A model generated the notes under the pieces. That model ran no database searches, was not told the DNA's origin, and saw nothing but the letters and a program-made list of their open reading frames with translations. From Drosophila pseudoobscura (taxonomy: Eukaryota; Arthropoda; Insecta; Diptera; Drosophilidae): a DNA stretch of 64,000 nucleotides. The stretch is taken from assembly GCF_009870125.1 (NCBI RefSeq), contig NC_046681.1, positions 13,219,001 to 13,283,000 of the forward strand, given 5' to 3'. Positions within the stretch are counted from its first letter, which is position 1. Every line of letters starts with the position of its first letter. Positions 1 through 11,775 of this stretch are shown here, piece after piece. The position numbers and the translations under genes were made by a program.

Positions 1-284
1 AACGGGCGGCAGCGGGTTCCGCACACATTAAAACATCATCCCAAGAAGAGAGAGAGAATCCCCCAGTCCCATCTTTCTTCTATCAGCTCCTCATAATCGT
101 TCACACTTCCCCCTCTCTGTCTCAGGGTATGGAAGAACTTTGGCTTTGCGGCTGGAGAGGGGAGGAGAGCGGAGGAGTTGGACTTGGTGAGAGGCCAGAG
201 ATGGTTTAACGAAACTTTACTGCATCTCTTTGGACGCGTCTAAAGTGATTTCCTTTTAGGATTTTCAAAAACTTTGCACCAAAG
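1..284 (+). other. Possible 5' non-coding exon ending at a strong splice donor
   Basis: The sequence runs into AAAG|GTAAGTAA, with the GT at 285, which is a near-perfect Drosophila donor. All frames checked before it carry stops, and a short upstream-type ORF (129-209, 26 codons) is present, so it would be 5' UTR rather than coding. No partner acceptor could be assigned. This may be the first exon of a long-intron gene covering part of the window. That is inference from one splice signal. Confidence 0.3.
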
Positions 285-3200
285 GTAAGTAAACATTGCA
301 CAGGCCCTGACTTGGGGGCCGTCTGTTTGCCACATGTGAATCCCCGAGTCCGAATCCTTGGCCCGCCTCCACTCTAATGAAGCAGCCTCCCCGCTGCCGC
401 CGCCTCAACTCTTTAATCCCTAATAACTTTTAAGCAAGTGACTTTGCAACGCACACAAAATGTCCAAATTCATCATCTTTGTGTGTTGGCATTGACTGTG
501 TGGCAAGGCAACCAGGGAGCGGAGCCAGTAGCCAGGGATTGGAGTTCTGTTTGGTCATGTGACCGAGAGCTAAGGGATTTGGCTTTCATGTGGACTCCCC
601 CTGGGTCTTGGAAGATGTGTTAGTGCTTCAAGCACTCTTCATTAGTAAATTACAGAATTTTCGGTGATGAAAGAAGTCTGCCAAGTAGGATCAGGAATCA
701 TCCTCCAACTGCTAGCTTATTATATGCGGATTAAATGGGGATTTATTTAAAATTCATTTTGGAATGAGAATAATTTATTGAAATCAACTTACGAGGTTCG
801 GAAAGGTTTTTGAAAACGTTTTAGGTATAATTTGATAGAAAAAAACGCTTCTCATGCTACAAACAATGAATTATTAATCGAAGGGGAACATAATATATCT
901 ATCGTATTTTTTTAACAAATCTTTATAAAGAATTCCTTGAATTACATAATTATGGAATGAAAATACATCAGCACAAGGGCGTACTTAGGGGGAATGCTTT
1001 CAGCATGTTTATTAGTAGAACAAAAATCTTCATTTAAAATTATCAATATCACGCATGGAAAGCCATACCTTATAAATGTAATAGTCGAAGCATTGAAGGA
1101 ACACCAGGTATTTCCCTCCTTCGTTCCTTCCTAAATAACTCTCTACTAACTCTACAATTATCGACTGCTCTTAAGTATCCATTAATTAATTAACAATAAG
1201 CAGACAATCCACCACACTTTCCCTGTAATACTCTAGAATTTTCTTATATATTTCTTAGTCACAACTTTTGGTGCCAGCCCCGAGGGAAATGAATGTTTAT
1301 GCGTAAAATTAAAATTGTGTGAAAAATGTGGCCTAAAAACAGCAACCAAGCCAAAAGCAAGTTACAAAATTGTTTTCAAATTAAGATGGCAATTTCCCCC
1401 AACTACAGGGGGGTAAAGCCCAAGAGGGCGAGGAGTGGAAACCTATGCTGGAAATTTGATTATAACCGCGAGGTTACACTTCATTCATCCTGATGTCAAA
1501 ACCCGCCCTTCACCTGGACCTGCTGTCCTTTCTCCCCACCCCCTTGGAATATTTGACATAAATTGTTTGTTGTTCCCCCATCTGGAGTTCCCCAAATTGT
1601 TGTCTGCCCTTCGAAAGGAATTTATGCGATCAATTAAATTTCTTCAAATGACCGAAAAGTTGTTGCCAGTTTTTTAATTTTCATAAATTTTACTTAAATA
1701 TTTTTTTTGGTTCTTGTTCTTAAATTTGTCGATTCCGGGGGCCCGACTGCTTAATGTGTCAAAGTTTTGTGCTTGGCCTGGCGTGGCGTGGAGTTATGCA
1801 AATGATAATCAGATTTTATGATGATTAGAAATTAGAAATTTAGAGAATGAGAATTTATTGTAAATGAGGAAAAACTCAAACGCTAGAGTGGGAGGAGCCC
1901 TGCGGGGGAGGGCTGGGGAGGTAAATCCAGTGTCCAGCGAAAGTAAATCAAATGTAAATCATCGACAGGGCGCTAGTCCTTGGATCCCAGGCAAACTTTC
2001 CTCTGGATGGAAGGTGGAAGGATCCCTGGCTGCTGGTAGATGGAGCCAAAAATGAAATACAACACATTTTGTCCGAAAAGGGGGGCTTGTGGGCGGGTGG
2101 CGGGGGCTGGGGGTTGGGAAAACCTTTACAACTAAATGCGGATAATCTGTAAGTTTGCCTTTTGCCCAAATTTATGTGAAACGGGTGGAGTTTTCCCTAT
2201 ATATTACCCCACCACCACCACCACCACTGCTGCTGCTGCTGCTGTTGTTGTTGTGCTTTTTCTTGGGTCTACCACTGCCCCTCCATATAGTTTTTCCTCT
2301 CTCCCCGCCCCCCAACCCCTGACTGTGTGGCACCAACAGCAAGTGAAAAACGCAGCCCGCAACTAAAACATGCGCATTCAATGGGTGGCAGCCGTAGCCG
2401 TAGCCGTAGCCGAAGCCGAAGCCTCCTCCAAGACCCCCAAATCTCTCTCTCTCTCTTCGCTCCTCTCTTTTACTGCAATTCATTTCCAGGCAGAGGCGAG
2501 AGAGTGTATGTGTGCGGTGTGTGTGCGGAGATTTACCGTTTTATACTTGACATTTCCAAAAGTTTAAGTTTTAATTTATGACACCGCCACTTTCTATACG
2601 GGGAACGACAAGCCAAATATGAGCGAATAGGGAGCGTCCTTAAACAGGATATCTCTGGCCATTGTCGACGCTGCCGCTGCCTGCTGCCTTCTTCTCTGCA
2701 CTTTTTGGGGGTTCAAGAAACGCTTTCAGCCTTTCATCTTTACAATTTCCATTGCCATGAAGGATCCATCCCCATTCAAAGTTCTGAGTGTCCAGTTTTT
2801 TGTGGAGCGCACGTGGCTTTTAAAATGGGATACAAGAAGAGCGGGAAGGAATATGGAAGGATTAACACTAAAAAGATAATTATTTATACGTACCTTTTAT
2901 TTGATTTCGATTAAAAATCGATAGTGGTGACTTGTTATCGATGCACAAACGATTACTCGCACTTCTTATTCACTTTAGATGCGCAAAACCGACCGAAGGG
3001 CGCTGTCGCATGACGCGTTTCACGTTTTACAGAACCTTTCGCTTAACTGCAAAAAACTAATCCTCTAAGGACAGATTTCATATAAAATTGAACTGTTTAA
3101 AAATCACAAAATAAAGCTGAAGATCGATCTATCTATATTTCTCCCTTGGTACTGTTTCTTTTCTTCTTAGAGAAGTACAGTCCCACTTAAAAATAGTTCC

Positions 3201-6200
3201 TTATATCAGCTTGTCCACTCTTCTTTCACCTCTCATAAAAATATTTCCGTTTAGAAAAGAAAACTGGCAGCATGTTGGGGTCTCCAGGTCGCCACTCCAT
3301 CTGTTGGAGGGGGAGCAGGGGAGGAGGAGGAGGAGGAGTCATGTAATTTGCATTCGCGAGTGAGTCCGAGGCTAAGAACTAATAAACACACCGGAACCCG
3401 AGTCAACAAATTGTCGACTTGTGCACCGCACAGCCCCCTCCCCGACCCCAGGAGTTGATGGAGAGACACAGAGAGAGGAGGAGGAGGAGGAGGAGAGAGC
3501 TGGCATACGGTTAATAGGCACAGAACCGCACCGCGGGTCGGTTCTTCTTGGCTCAAATTGAAAGTTATTTAAGGCAAAAGGTCGGGGAGACACCAGAGCC
3601 AAGGGTGTGGTGGGGTTTGGTGGTGTCGTGGCCTATGGGGGCCTTTTGGGAGCTGCTGCTGGCTGCGGAAATTGTTACCCGATGCCGGACGGGGGCCAAC
3701 CGCAACAACAGTAGTCGTGGTATTTTTTTCTCTTTCTACAAATAAGATTCGAAAAGTTTATGCCGCTGGCTGTCACGATGCGGTGCGAAGATGAAGCCAA
3801 AAGGGGAGTACCCTCAACGACCTGCGTCCCCTTTCGCTCTCTCTCTCCCCCTCTCTCTCTCTCGCTCTGAATATTTAACAAGCGGAAGGAAGAGGAAACC
3901 AAAATAGCGCAAGTGTTGCCTCAGTTTAATCTATTTCCTGCCGTAGACCAGAGCCAGTCTCGGGGTTCCCTTTCCGTCCATCCAATCCCCGATGCCGATC
4001 CTGGCAATCTTTAAATACACAAATTTATACGCAAAACTTAAGTTAATTCCAAAACGAGACAAGAAATTTCCGCTCGCCAGGCCTTCGCGCCGTAAATTCA
4101 TTTTAACGTACACTTTTCTTTCCCTTTTTTTCCCTGGCATTGCAGCGGAACTCCATTTGGAGGCTGGACAAACAAATTGGTTCATAAAAATATGCGGTTA
4201 ATATGGAAAATTGTCCAAGAAACATTTGCCAGAGGGGGAAGAGACAGAACCTGGCCCTGATATGATTACTGCTTTCAGAGATGGTTAATAAAGGCATCCC
4301 CCCGCCCGAATGGGGGATAGGCGAGACAGTGGCTTAGAATTGGGATTTGTGAGTGGGTTCTAGGGGGACTTGAAGAGCTTCTGGAACGGAAGCTACTACA
4401 AAACTTTCTTCAATAGATATTTCACTGAAGAGAGATATATAGAAATATCTATCTGAATGTCCATCAATCTATTTACATACATATCTATCGATCACATTTA
4501 AGCCTATCCGAGAGCATTCAACCAAAGACAATGGCTTTTGAAAGTGACTTCAGGCTCTCTCTGATTTAACCCTCTTTCGACCATATATCTATGCACAAAT
4601 CTTTACCCCTATCGATCTAAGATTATCGATATATCATAAATATCATCTATGGGTAAGATTTCTATATCTATATTTTCCAAGTCTTTTGTTTTCCTATTGT
4701 TCCTATTCCTATTAGTTCCTTTATTTTTGCATCTCTGCGCCAGAGAAAATTCAAAAGTTTTCTTCTTCCACCAAATCGAATTCTCCTCAAAAGATAAAAT
4801 CCTCAGCCATTGTTCCAGCAAATCACATCATATATAATCGCCTTCTAGATGCCACACGATGCCACGAGTTTGTGGAGGGGGATAAACACAAACTATTTTA
4901 TTTGTTTTGTGAATTTTGCGAATGAATGCGCATCCCCACTGCCGAGGAGTACAAGACAAACGCCAAGTGCAAGGCGGCACGAACTGAAGATGAAGTTTAT
5001 TTTATGACCCTGGCACCCGGGCCAAAAGAAGGATCTGGGATCTGGGATGCGGGATATGGGATATGGGAGTGCTCTTCCCGGCCAGACATTGCATCAGTGC
5101 TGGAGCTGGAAGCCTGGGATCCTTGGGTGTTGGTTCGTGCCACACACACACGTGTGTGTAATCAAATAATTTACCAAAAATCGAGAAATTATTACGAGTG
5201 AATTTTTACAAATTCATTTTCCACTTGTGCCCTGCCAGAGAGGAATCCCAGCCGCCAACAAAACAGTGGCTTGAAAGTTGTACGGACTGCATGCAAAGTG
5301 GCTGCCACAGATCCCCCCCCCCTCACCAAATGCTGCAGGATGTGTGGATTTTCCGGCATTTTGGCGGCATGCCCCTTTTGTTTATTTCTTTGAGATGCGG
5401 CAACGAACAAATGGCCTGCCGCCTCCCTGGCCTGCTTCCCTCTCTCTCCTCCGCCAGTTTTTGATTGTGCAAACTACTACTCCGAGAGTCGACTTGGTAC
5501 TCCGGTACTCCGGTACTCGACTCTGCGGCAGTTGCATTCCAAGGTTTTGTGGCACGAACCTATTTGAGCACACACGTGTGTTCGTGTGTTCGTGTGTTCC
5601 TGCGTGTGTGTGTGTGTGGGAGGAAGGGAGGGGCGGCAGGGAGAGCCGGGGGATCGTATCAATTGTGTGTGATGGTCAAAAGTCATTTCAACAGCACTAA
5701 ATTATTATTATCTTCAAGAAGTTTCACATGCTCGACAATCATCCAAAATACTCGGTCAACATTCGGGCCAGGGAGCGGGGGAATGCAGTACAGGAAGCCA
5801 GGGCAGGGAAGGGTATCCTCTCATAAAGGATACGTTTGGATTTGTGTAATGGCATGGAATGTTTTGATGTTTGAACCCAAAAACTTTTGGTCCAAAATAA
5901 AAAAAGAGTTCTAGAAAGGATGCGAGATTTTTGTGTGCTCAAATCAGAGATAATTTCGTTGCAGGGTATTTATAGAGGGGAAATACAATCGAAATATAGA
6001 AAAATATCATTATATGTGTATGTAAATAAATTAAAATATATCTTTAAAAATTATACAAAATCTCTAGCAGCTTTATTTGGTAAAAAATAATATTTCTGAG
6101 AGATAGTTTGTAATAAGAAAATAATTTATCTCGAATTAACATTAAGTCCAAAACAATAGAACTTTTTTTCAAGGGTTTTTATCGACCACCTTTTCCCTTT

Positions 6201-7864
6201 GCTTATCGAAGAATAATCCCAATGAATCTTTGAATGTTATTTTAAATCAAAAATGCACTTACCCTGATGATGAGAATCCTTTGCACCATTGTATATGAAT
6301 CTATAACAAAATAAAAGATACATTAATTAATAAATAATTAATAAAATCAATAAAAATGAATAATTAATTATAATAATAATAAATAAAAGATGCATTATTA
6401 AATAAAATAATTATAAAGATTTCCAAGAACCATTATGCTTAAAAAAATATACATCCGCAGCAAAAATATCTATAAATAATTATAGTTTCTTTAATTCTAT
6501 GACTTCTCTCTCCTTAAACAAACTCAAACTCTTCCCCATTCAAATCTAAAGCACTCTCCCTTCATTTTAGATAACTGCCGCTCTGTAAACCCATTTTCTA
6601 AGCCCCATTTAGACAAAACTCACTCTATAATTAGACAATTTCCTGATATCACTGCTCTAAATAACAATTAAGTAGACAATTTTCCAAGCTCTGGTTAACC
6701 CGAAAACAACTTTACCAAATTGCAGACATACTCGTACTCGTGCATATTTGCAGTAGTTTTGCTGTTTTGTCCGCAGCAATTAGAAAATGCTAAAGAAATC
6801 ACTAAGCAAAATTGCGATTCAAAAAACGATTACGAATGTAAAAATCTAATGGAAAATGCAAAATACAGACAAAAAGCGTCTGAACGGAACAACACACGCA
6901 ATTTGCAAATGAAAATTGTTTTTCTGTCTAATGTGCCAACAAACCAAAAAAAAAGAAAAGCAGCATCAGAAGTGTCTCTCCTTTGGCTGCGGTTTGTGGC
7001 ATTGCCTTCAATTTCTTGACTCTTGCAGCCACAGCCACAGCTAATTTCATCTCTAATATCATTTAGTTGTTATTAGATACTCCTTTTCTTTTCTTTTGGC
7101 AGTTTTCCGCTGGGGTTTATCCACTGGCAGCTGACGCTAAGTGCCGCTAATTGAAATTTCGTTTTGGGTTGTAATTGTCCTCCGTTTTTGGAACTTGGGG
7201 CTTGGGGTTTTTCTAGATTGGAGAGGAGGTTTTCCCTTTCTTACCCTTTTTTTATAAATTTGCTTATTAATATTTTTTTGTGTAGAACAATTAGAAGCAA
7301 CTGCGTAGGGAGTTTTGAAAGCCAAGTAGAGAACCTGTGGGGAGAGCTAGGATTGGTGGGATTTTTTCTTGGGGTTTTCGAGGAGAAAACCCCTAAAAAT
7401 AAGAGGCTTGACATCACAGCCACCTACTATTAGCCGCCTAAAGCTCTAATTCGTCTAAAAATTTGACATTCGGTGTTGATTGATGGGATCTTTAGATAAA
7501 TCAAACTTTTTCTGGTTGAAACAACGTATTGTTTCAGGTTTTAAGTGAGTTCTCCAATAAAATATAATCAAAACAATTCCATATGAATTTTAAGAGAGTT
7601 TAAAGAAAACTATTTTTGAAAGAATATTAACTTCTAAAATGGTAAAAATATATGCTTATCCAAGATACAAATATTAAATGCTTCTTGGTTTTGTAAAACA
7701 ATATTACTCTAAATTTCAAACATAAATGTAAAAAAATATATTTAATATGGACCATATTTTATCTAAATAAAAAAAAAAAAACATTATAATAAATATAGGA
7801 AATATATTTCTTCTCAATATGAATTTAATTAAATATTTCATTATTATTTAATTTAAATATGGGC
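285..7864. other. Gene-free stretch with microsatellites
   Basis: I see no ORF with protein-like composition here. It holds simple repeats: CCA/CTG/TTG runs near 2.21-2.25 kb, GCCGTA units near 2.39-2.42 kb, GGA runs near 3.33 and 3.48 kb, CT runs near 3.84-3.87 kb and a TG run near 5.59-5.62 kb. An AT-only block lies near 6.30-6.42 kb. A DRE word TATCGATA is at 4624-4631. A short piece at about 6170-6230 resembles the 11.3-11.8 kb repeat family. Otherwise it looks like intronic or intergenic fly DNA. Confidence 0.55.
2207..2254. repeat. Compound trinucleotide microsatellite (ACC)n(CTG)n(TTG)n
   Basis: Consecutive runs of ACC, then CTG, then TTG are read directly. They are open in several frames and create glycine- and serine-rich false ORFs on both strands. 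There is no sign of coding use. Confidence 0.85.
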
Positions 7865-8044
7865 AATTCCGCGGGTCCCAAACGTACGTTCGTCGTATTT
7901 TGACAAAGAAAAATTTACCGATGTTTTTTAGACGATTGGATACAATTTTGTTAGCCCTATGTTTAGTACAAAAGATGGGGTTCATACAATTTCAAGTTTT
8001 CTCAATAATAGCAATAAATATTTGGATACGAACGTACGCGGAAT
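7865..8044. mobile_element. Candidate 180-bp MITE with inverted ends
   Basis: The left end reads ATTCCGCG, then after a few extra bases GTACGTTCGT. The right end, reverse-complemented, reads ATTCCGCGTACGTTCGTAT. The two termini are therefore inverted copies apart from a short insertion on the left. The inside is AT-rich with no ORF. No clear target-site duplication is visible. A short non-autonomous DNA transposon relic is the simplest reading, and a chance palindrome is less likely given the match length. Confidence 0.5.
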
Positions 8045-11000
8045 ATAAGTCGACTATGGCTTAATCTAGTAAAATGAAAAAATCTACGAAACGGAACAGA
8101 ATATTCGAAATCAGTTCACTTATTTTAAAATAGTATTATTGTAGGTTTTTTTCGAACATTTTTACCATCAATTATCTCTATTGGTGTTTTTTTAATTCGA
8201 TATATTTATTTACAAAAAAAGAAATATATTTAATTTCATAGTTAAGGATTATATAAGTGAAAGCACTTTCTTTTACACACTCCACATTAAGACCATACCT
8301 ATTGGTTTACATTTTTAAATCTAAGTGTAAAAATTAAAATTTCAGCTCTTTTATCTCTCGAGTGTGGAGCTTATTGCAAGTCACAGACTTCGGAATTAGT
8401 ACTTGAATATATCATAGTTTTTCCCGCAACTTTAGCCCCCTGCTGACTCTGCATTTGATCCGAATTGCTTTAGATTCCCCTTAGCTTTCACGTACACCCA
8501 CCGTTTGTTCTTCTTTCATCTAACAAATGTGTTCCCCTAATGAATAAATGAGGACAGCAAACAAAGTGTTACCTGCCTACACACCGCCCTTACACCTCAT
8601 GGGGCACGGAGCATGGGGCAGCTAGTAGTAGTTGGTGGTGGTAGCGGTATCCTTTGTCAATATTCATTATACGAGTGTGCATACTTTCTGCCGCTTGACA
8701 AGCCTCGTGGCGTGGCCCAAGTCATAAAGTTGTCGAGTGAACGTCTCATAAAACGTGACGATAATCATAATTGATGCTCCAGAGCATAGACCAAAAATAG
8801 GATAGAAGAGGGTTCCAGCTACCGTCCTTAGTCTTAGGAAAATTGTAATTTAGTTTGCTGGCCCAACCCCCCAACCCAAAAAACACCTCATCCCCTGTTG
8901 ACTTTTTGGCTGATTTTTGTGTGGCTTTTTTGGTCAAAAATTAAGGGTAAAATTGTTAATTGAAATTTGTGTGTGAGGGAGGCAGCCACCATCCCATTCC
9001 ATCCCATCACCTGCTCTGATGTTTTGTTTTGGCTGAGAATTTATCTAGGAGACAGTGTACCGGTAGCAGCTGCAACAGATTTCCATTTTGGCTGCCACAT
9101 CGCCTATCCCAATGATAAATCAATGCAACATATGGCCATGTTGCAGCAACCTTTGCCATGACCGTTGTAAATTTTAAATCAATGTTTCAGGCGGTGGAAG
9201 GAGATGCGTTAGTCTTTTTTCCTTTGCTGTCCTGTAAGTTCTAGCTTTTATCCTTTTTGGCCGGCTACACGCACTTGCGGTGCGCACTTGCCTTCTCCGT
9301 TTTGCCGTAAATCCTGCGAAGCAGCAGCCTTTTGTCGTCTTTCGAAGGACTCCGAAGAGAGTCGTCCCCTGGTAGAAGCCACGCAATCCATTATTGTATT
9401 AATTAACAGGAACAGGATCACCAATCAGGCGCTTGATTAATGATGTCACTCGCCGTCGTAAATCTCGATTTGAACATGTGCAAATTTCGGATGCAAATAA
9501 ATGGGGCTGAACCGGGCGGACGGTACTTTGCTTACATGGAGGATGCAACACAACGCCTCGCCTCGCCTTGCCTCGTTGACCAATCGCCAGCCACACTCCG
9601 CACTCTGCCACCTCCTCCTCGTTGTCCTTGGCGTATGCTTTGTGTTTCGGACATAATCATACATTAGGCAGCCCCCAGAAAACAGGAGGGGGACGACCGA
9701 CTGCAGCTCTGGTACATCCTTCCTTCCTTTCTCTCTCTCTCTCTCACTCTCTGCCTCGGCGGATGCATTAGGTTGTGATTGTGTTGCAACCGCCTGTTGA
9801 TTCCACAAGTCGGAGGACATTTAAATGGGATTAATGCTTTGCTTGAGCAATTGCCATAAATTTCCCCACTAAATTTAGTCGCCTTCGGGCGGGGCATTCA
9901 ATGTAATGCAGTTGTTAGGATTCTTGGCTCTCCGAGTGTACAGTAATCCTTGGGATTAAGACTAGGAAATGGAGATTGTAATGGAAATTAGTTAGATGAT
10001 GAAATATGGAATCATAAGAGTACCTTAAAGACTCGATAATCATCCTTCTTGGACCCCCTCTACGATCGCTCTCGAATGGAAATTGCCATTTTTGGAACCG
10101 TTAGTCCTGCAATGACAAAAAAGACAAACCATTTGGAGGCGCAACATTTTGTGGAAATTAGTTGTTCATAAATTAGCGTTTTATTGCAAACAGAAGCCGG
10201 CATTCGTGGAAAATTCGTGGAATTTTGATTTGGAAATATACGAGTATGCATGCAGTTTTTCGGACTAATAAAGCAAAATGGTTGCAGCGCCCAGGAGTTG
10301 CACCATGCACCGCAGGTACTTCTAATCTCATGTAGCCGCCGATTATAAATTGTTGCGTACTTCATTTCGGCCAAAATAATAACATGAGTAATTAATTTAA
10401 TGTGCCAGCCGCAAACCCACAAACAGCACAGCCAGCGAGTAGGGGGGGCATGCGGCATGGGGCATGGGGCACGGGACAGAAGGGTACTTCTGGGTGCAGT
10501 ACATTGCGTAACAAATGAACTAATGTTTATTGCAATTGTCGCGTAAATTACAATGCATTGCCCAAAATCTATGCAGAGGCGGCGGTGGCACTGGCTGTGG
10601 CACTGGCATTGGCGGCAGCTGCATTCAAAATCTGGCAAATGGTTGGAAATTATTTTGGTCGCGGTCGTGTCCCCCCGTCCGTGTTCCGTCTCCTCCGATT
10701 CCTGCTCCGATTGTCCAAAAATGCTCATTCTGTGAGCCAATTTGAAATGAAATGTATATTTAATTCTGAAACGAGAGAGAAGTCGCGTCGAATACCTGTT
10801 TGAACATCATCCATGGGGGCCTGGGGGCCTGGCCTCTCCTCCCGATTGGAATTGGAATAAAAGTCGCCTCTCACTTGTTGTTCGGGTTCGGGCCATAGCC
10901 CCGCCATAGTACCCCCATTAATTTTATTATTTTTATGTCCTTTGGTATAAATTCGTCCTTAGTTTATGGTGCGTGAATAAATGGATGAATGCAGCAAAAC

Positions 11001-11301
11001 ATTCATTTCGATTCATTTGAATGTCGCATCCACTGCACACGGCTAAGCCAATAAATAAATTCACTCGCCCCCACTCCCCCCACGCTTAAGATTGATTTTT
11101 GTTTTATTTTACTATGAACTGCACTGCATTATTTGCTAATTGAATGGCTGGGCCTGAATAGCGTTCAAAAGGAACGAGAAACCGAGTTATTTTGGGCGAT
11201 AGGGAAACGTTTCTGCAATCAGAGGTGCATTGCGATCGATATGTATCGACAGCCATAGCTTTGAAGACCATAAAAGCTTCATTATTTGTTAAGACAAAGA
11301 T
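8045..11301. other. Gene-free stretch
   Basis: No supported gene. It contains scattered CT repeats (about 9.73-9.75 kb), TAATTA-type AT-rich blocks and GC-rich spacer such as repeated GGGGCATG near 10.45 kb. ORFs up to about 226 codons on the minus strand (10.06-10.74 kb) lack family resemblance and have composition typical of spacer DNA. Confidence 0.5.
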
Positions 11302-11775
11302 TCAAGTACATTATTATACTCTAATTTGTCTTGGGGCAATGTAGAGCTAAGAAAATTACAAACAATTCAAAGATTCCATCTATCGTTTGTTATCGGCACC
11401 AATCGGTGCACTTGTCGATACAACTAGTACTTCGATAGACGCTTAGATAATTGAATCTTCCACCGAAGAATAATCTAAATGAATTAAGAAAGACTTATCC
11501 ATCATTTGTTTTTGGGACTAATCGATGCACTTTGATTAACGAATAGATAAGTTTTAATGATTTTCAATCCGGAGATCCACCGAAGGATAATCCAACTAAA
11601 TCAAGTACCCATCCTTATCCTCTAATTTCTCTCGAGTCCACCTAAAGTTAAGAAAGATACATCTATCGTTTGTTATCGGAACTAATCGATGCACTTGTAT
11701 TACTTCGATAGACGTTTAGATAAGTCTTAATTGGTTTCAATCTGTATTCGAAATAAAGCAAGTACCCATCCCCAT
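11302..11775. repeat. Degenerate tandem repeat rich in TATCG / ATCGAT words
   Basis: A unit of roughly 150 bp (spacing varies from about 120 to 300) recurs with drift. TCAAGTAC-type starts occur near 11302, 11604 and 11758. TATCGTTTGTTATCGG-type cores occur near 11381, 11501 (diverged) and 11663, each followed by a variant of ACTAATCGATGCACTT and CTTCGATAGACG. GAAGAATAATC-type segments recur as well, and a related fragment lies near 6.17-6.23 kb. I cannot assign it to a named family. Confidence 0.6.

Noticed and set aside
10060-10740. 226-codon minus-strand ORF
   Set aside because: Composition (Cys, His, Ile rich), overlap with equally long plus-strand ORFs, and lack of any family resemblance indicate spacer DNA.
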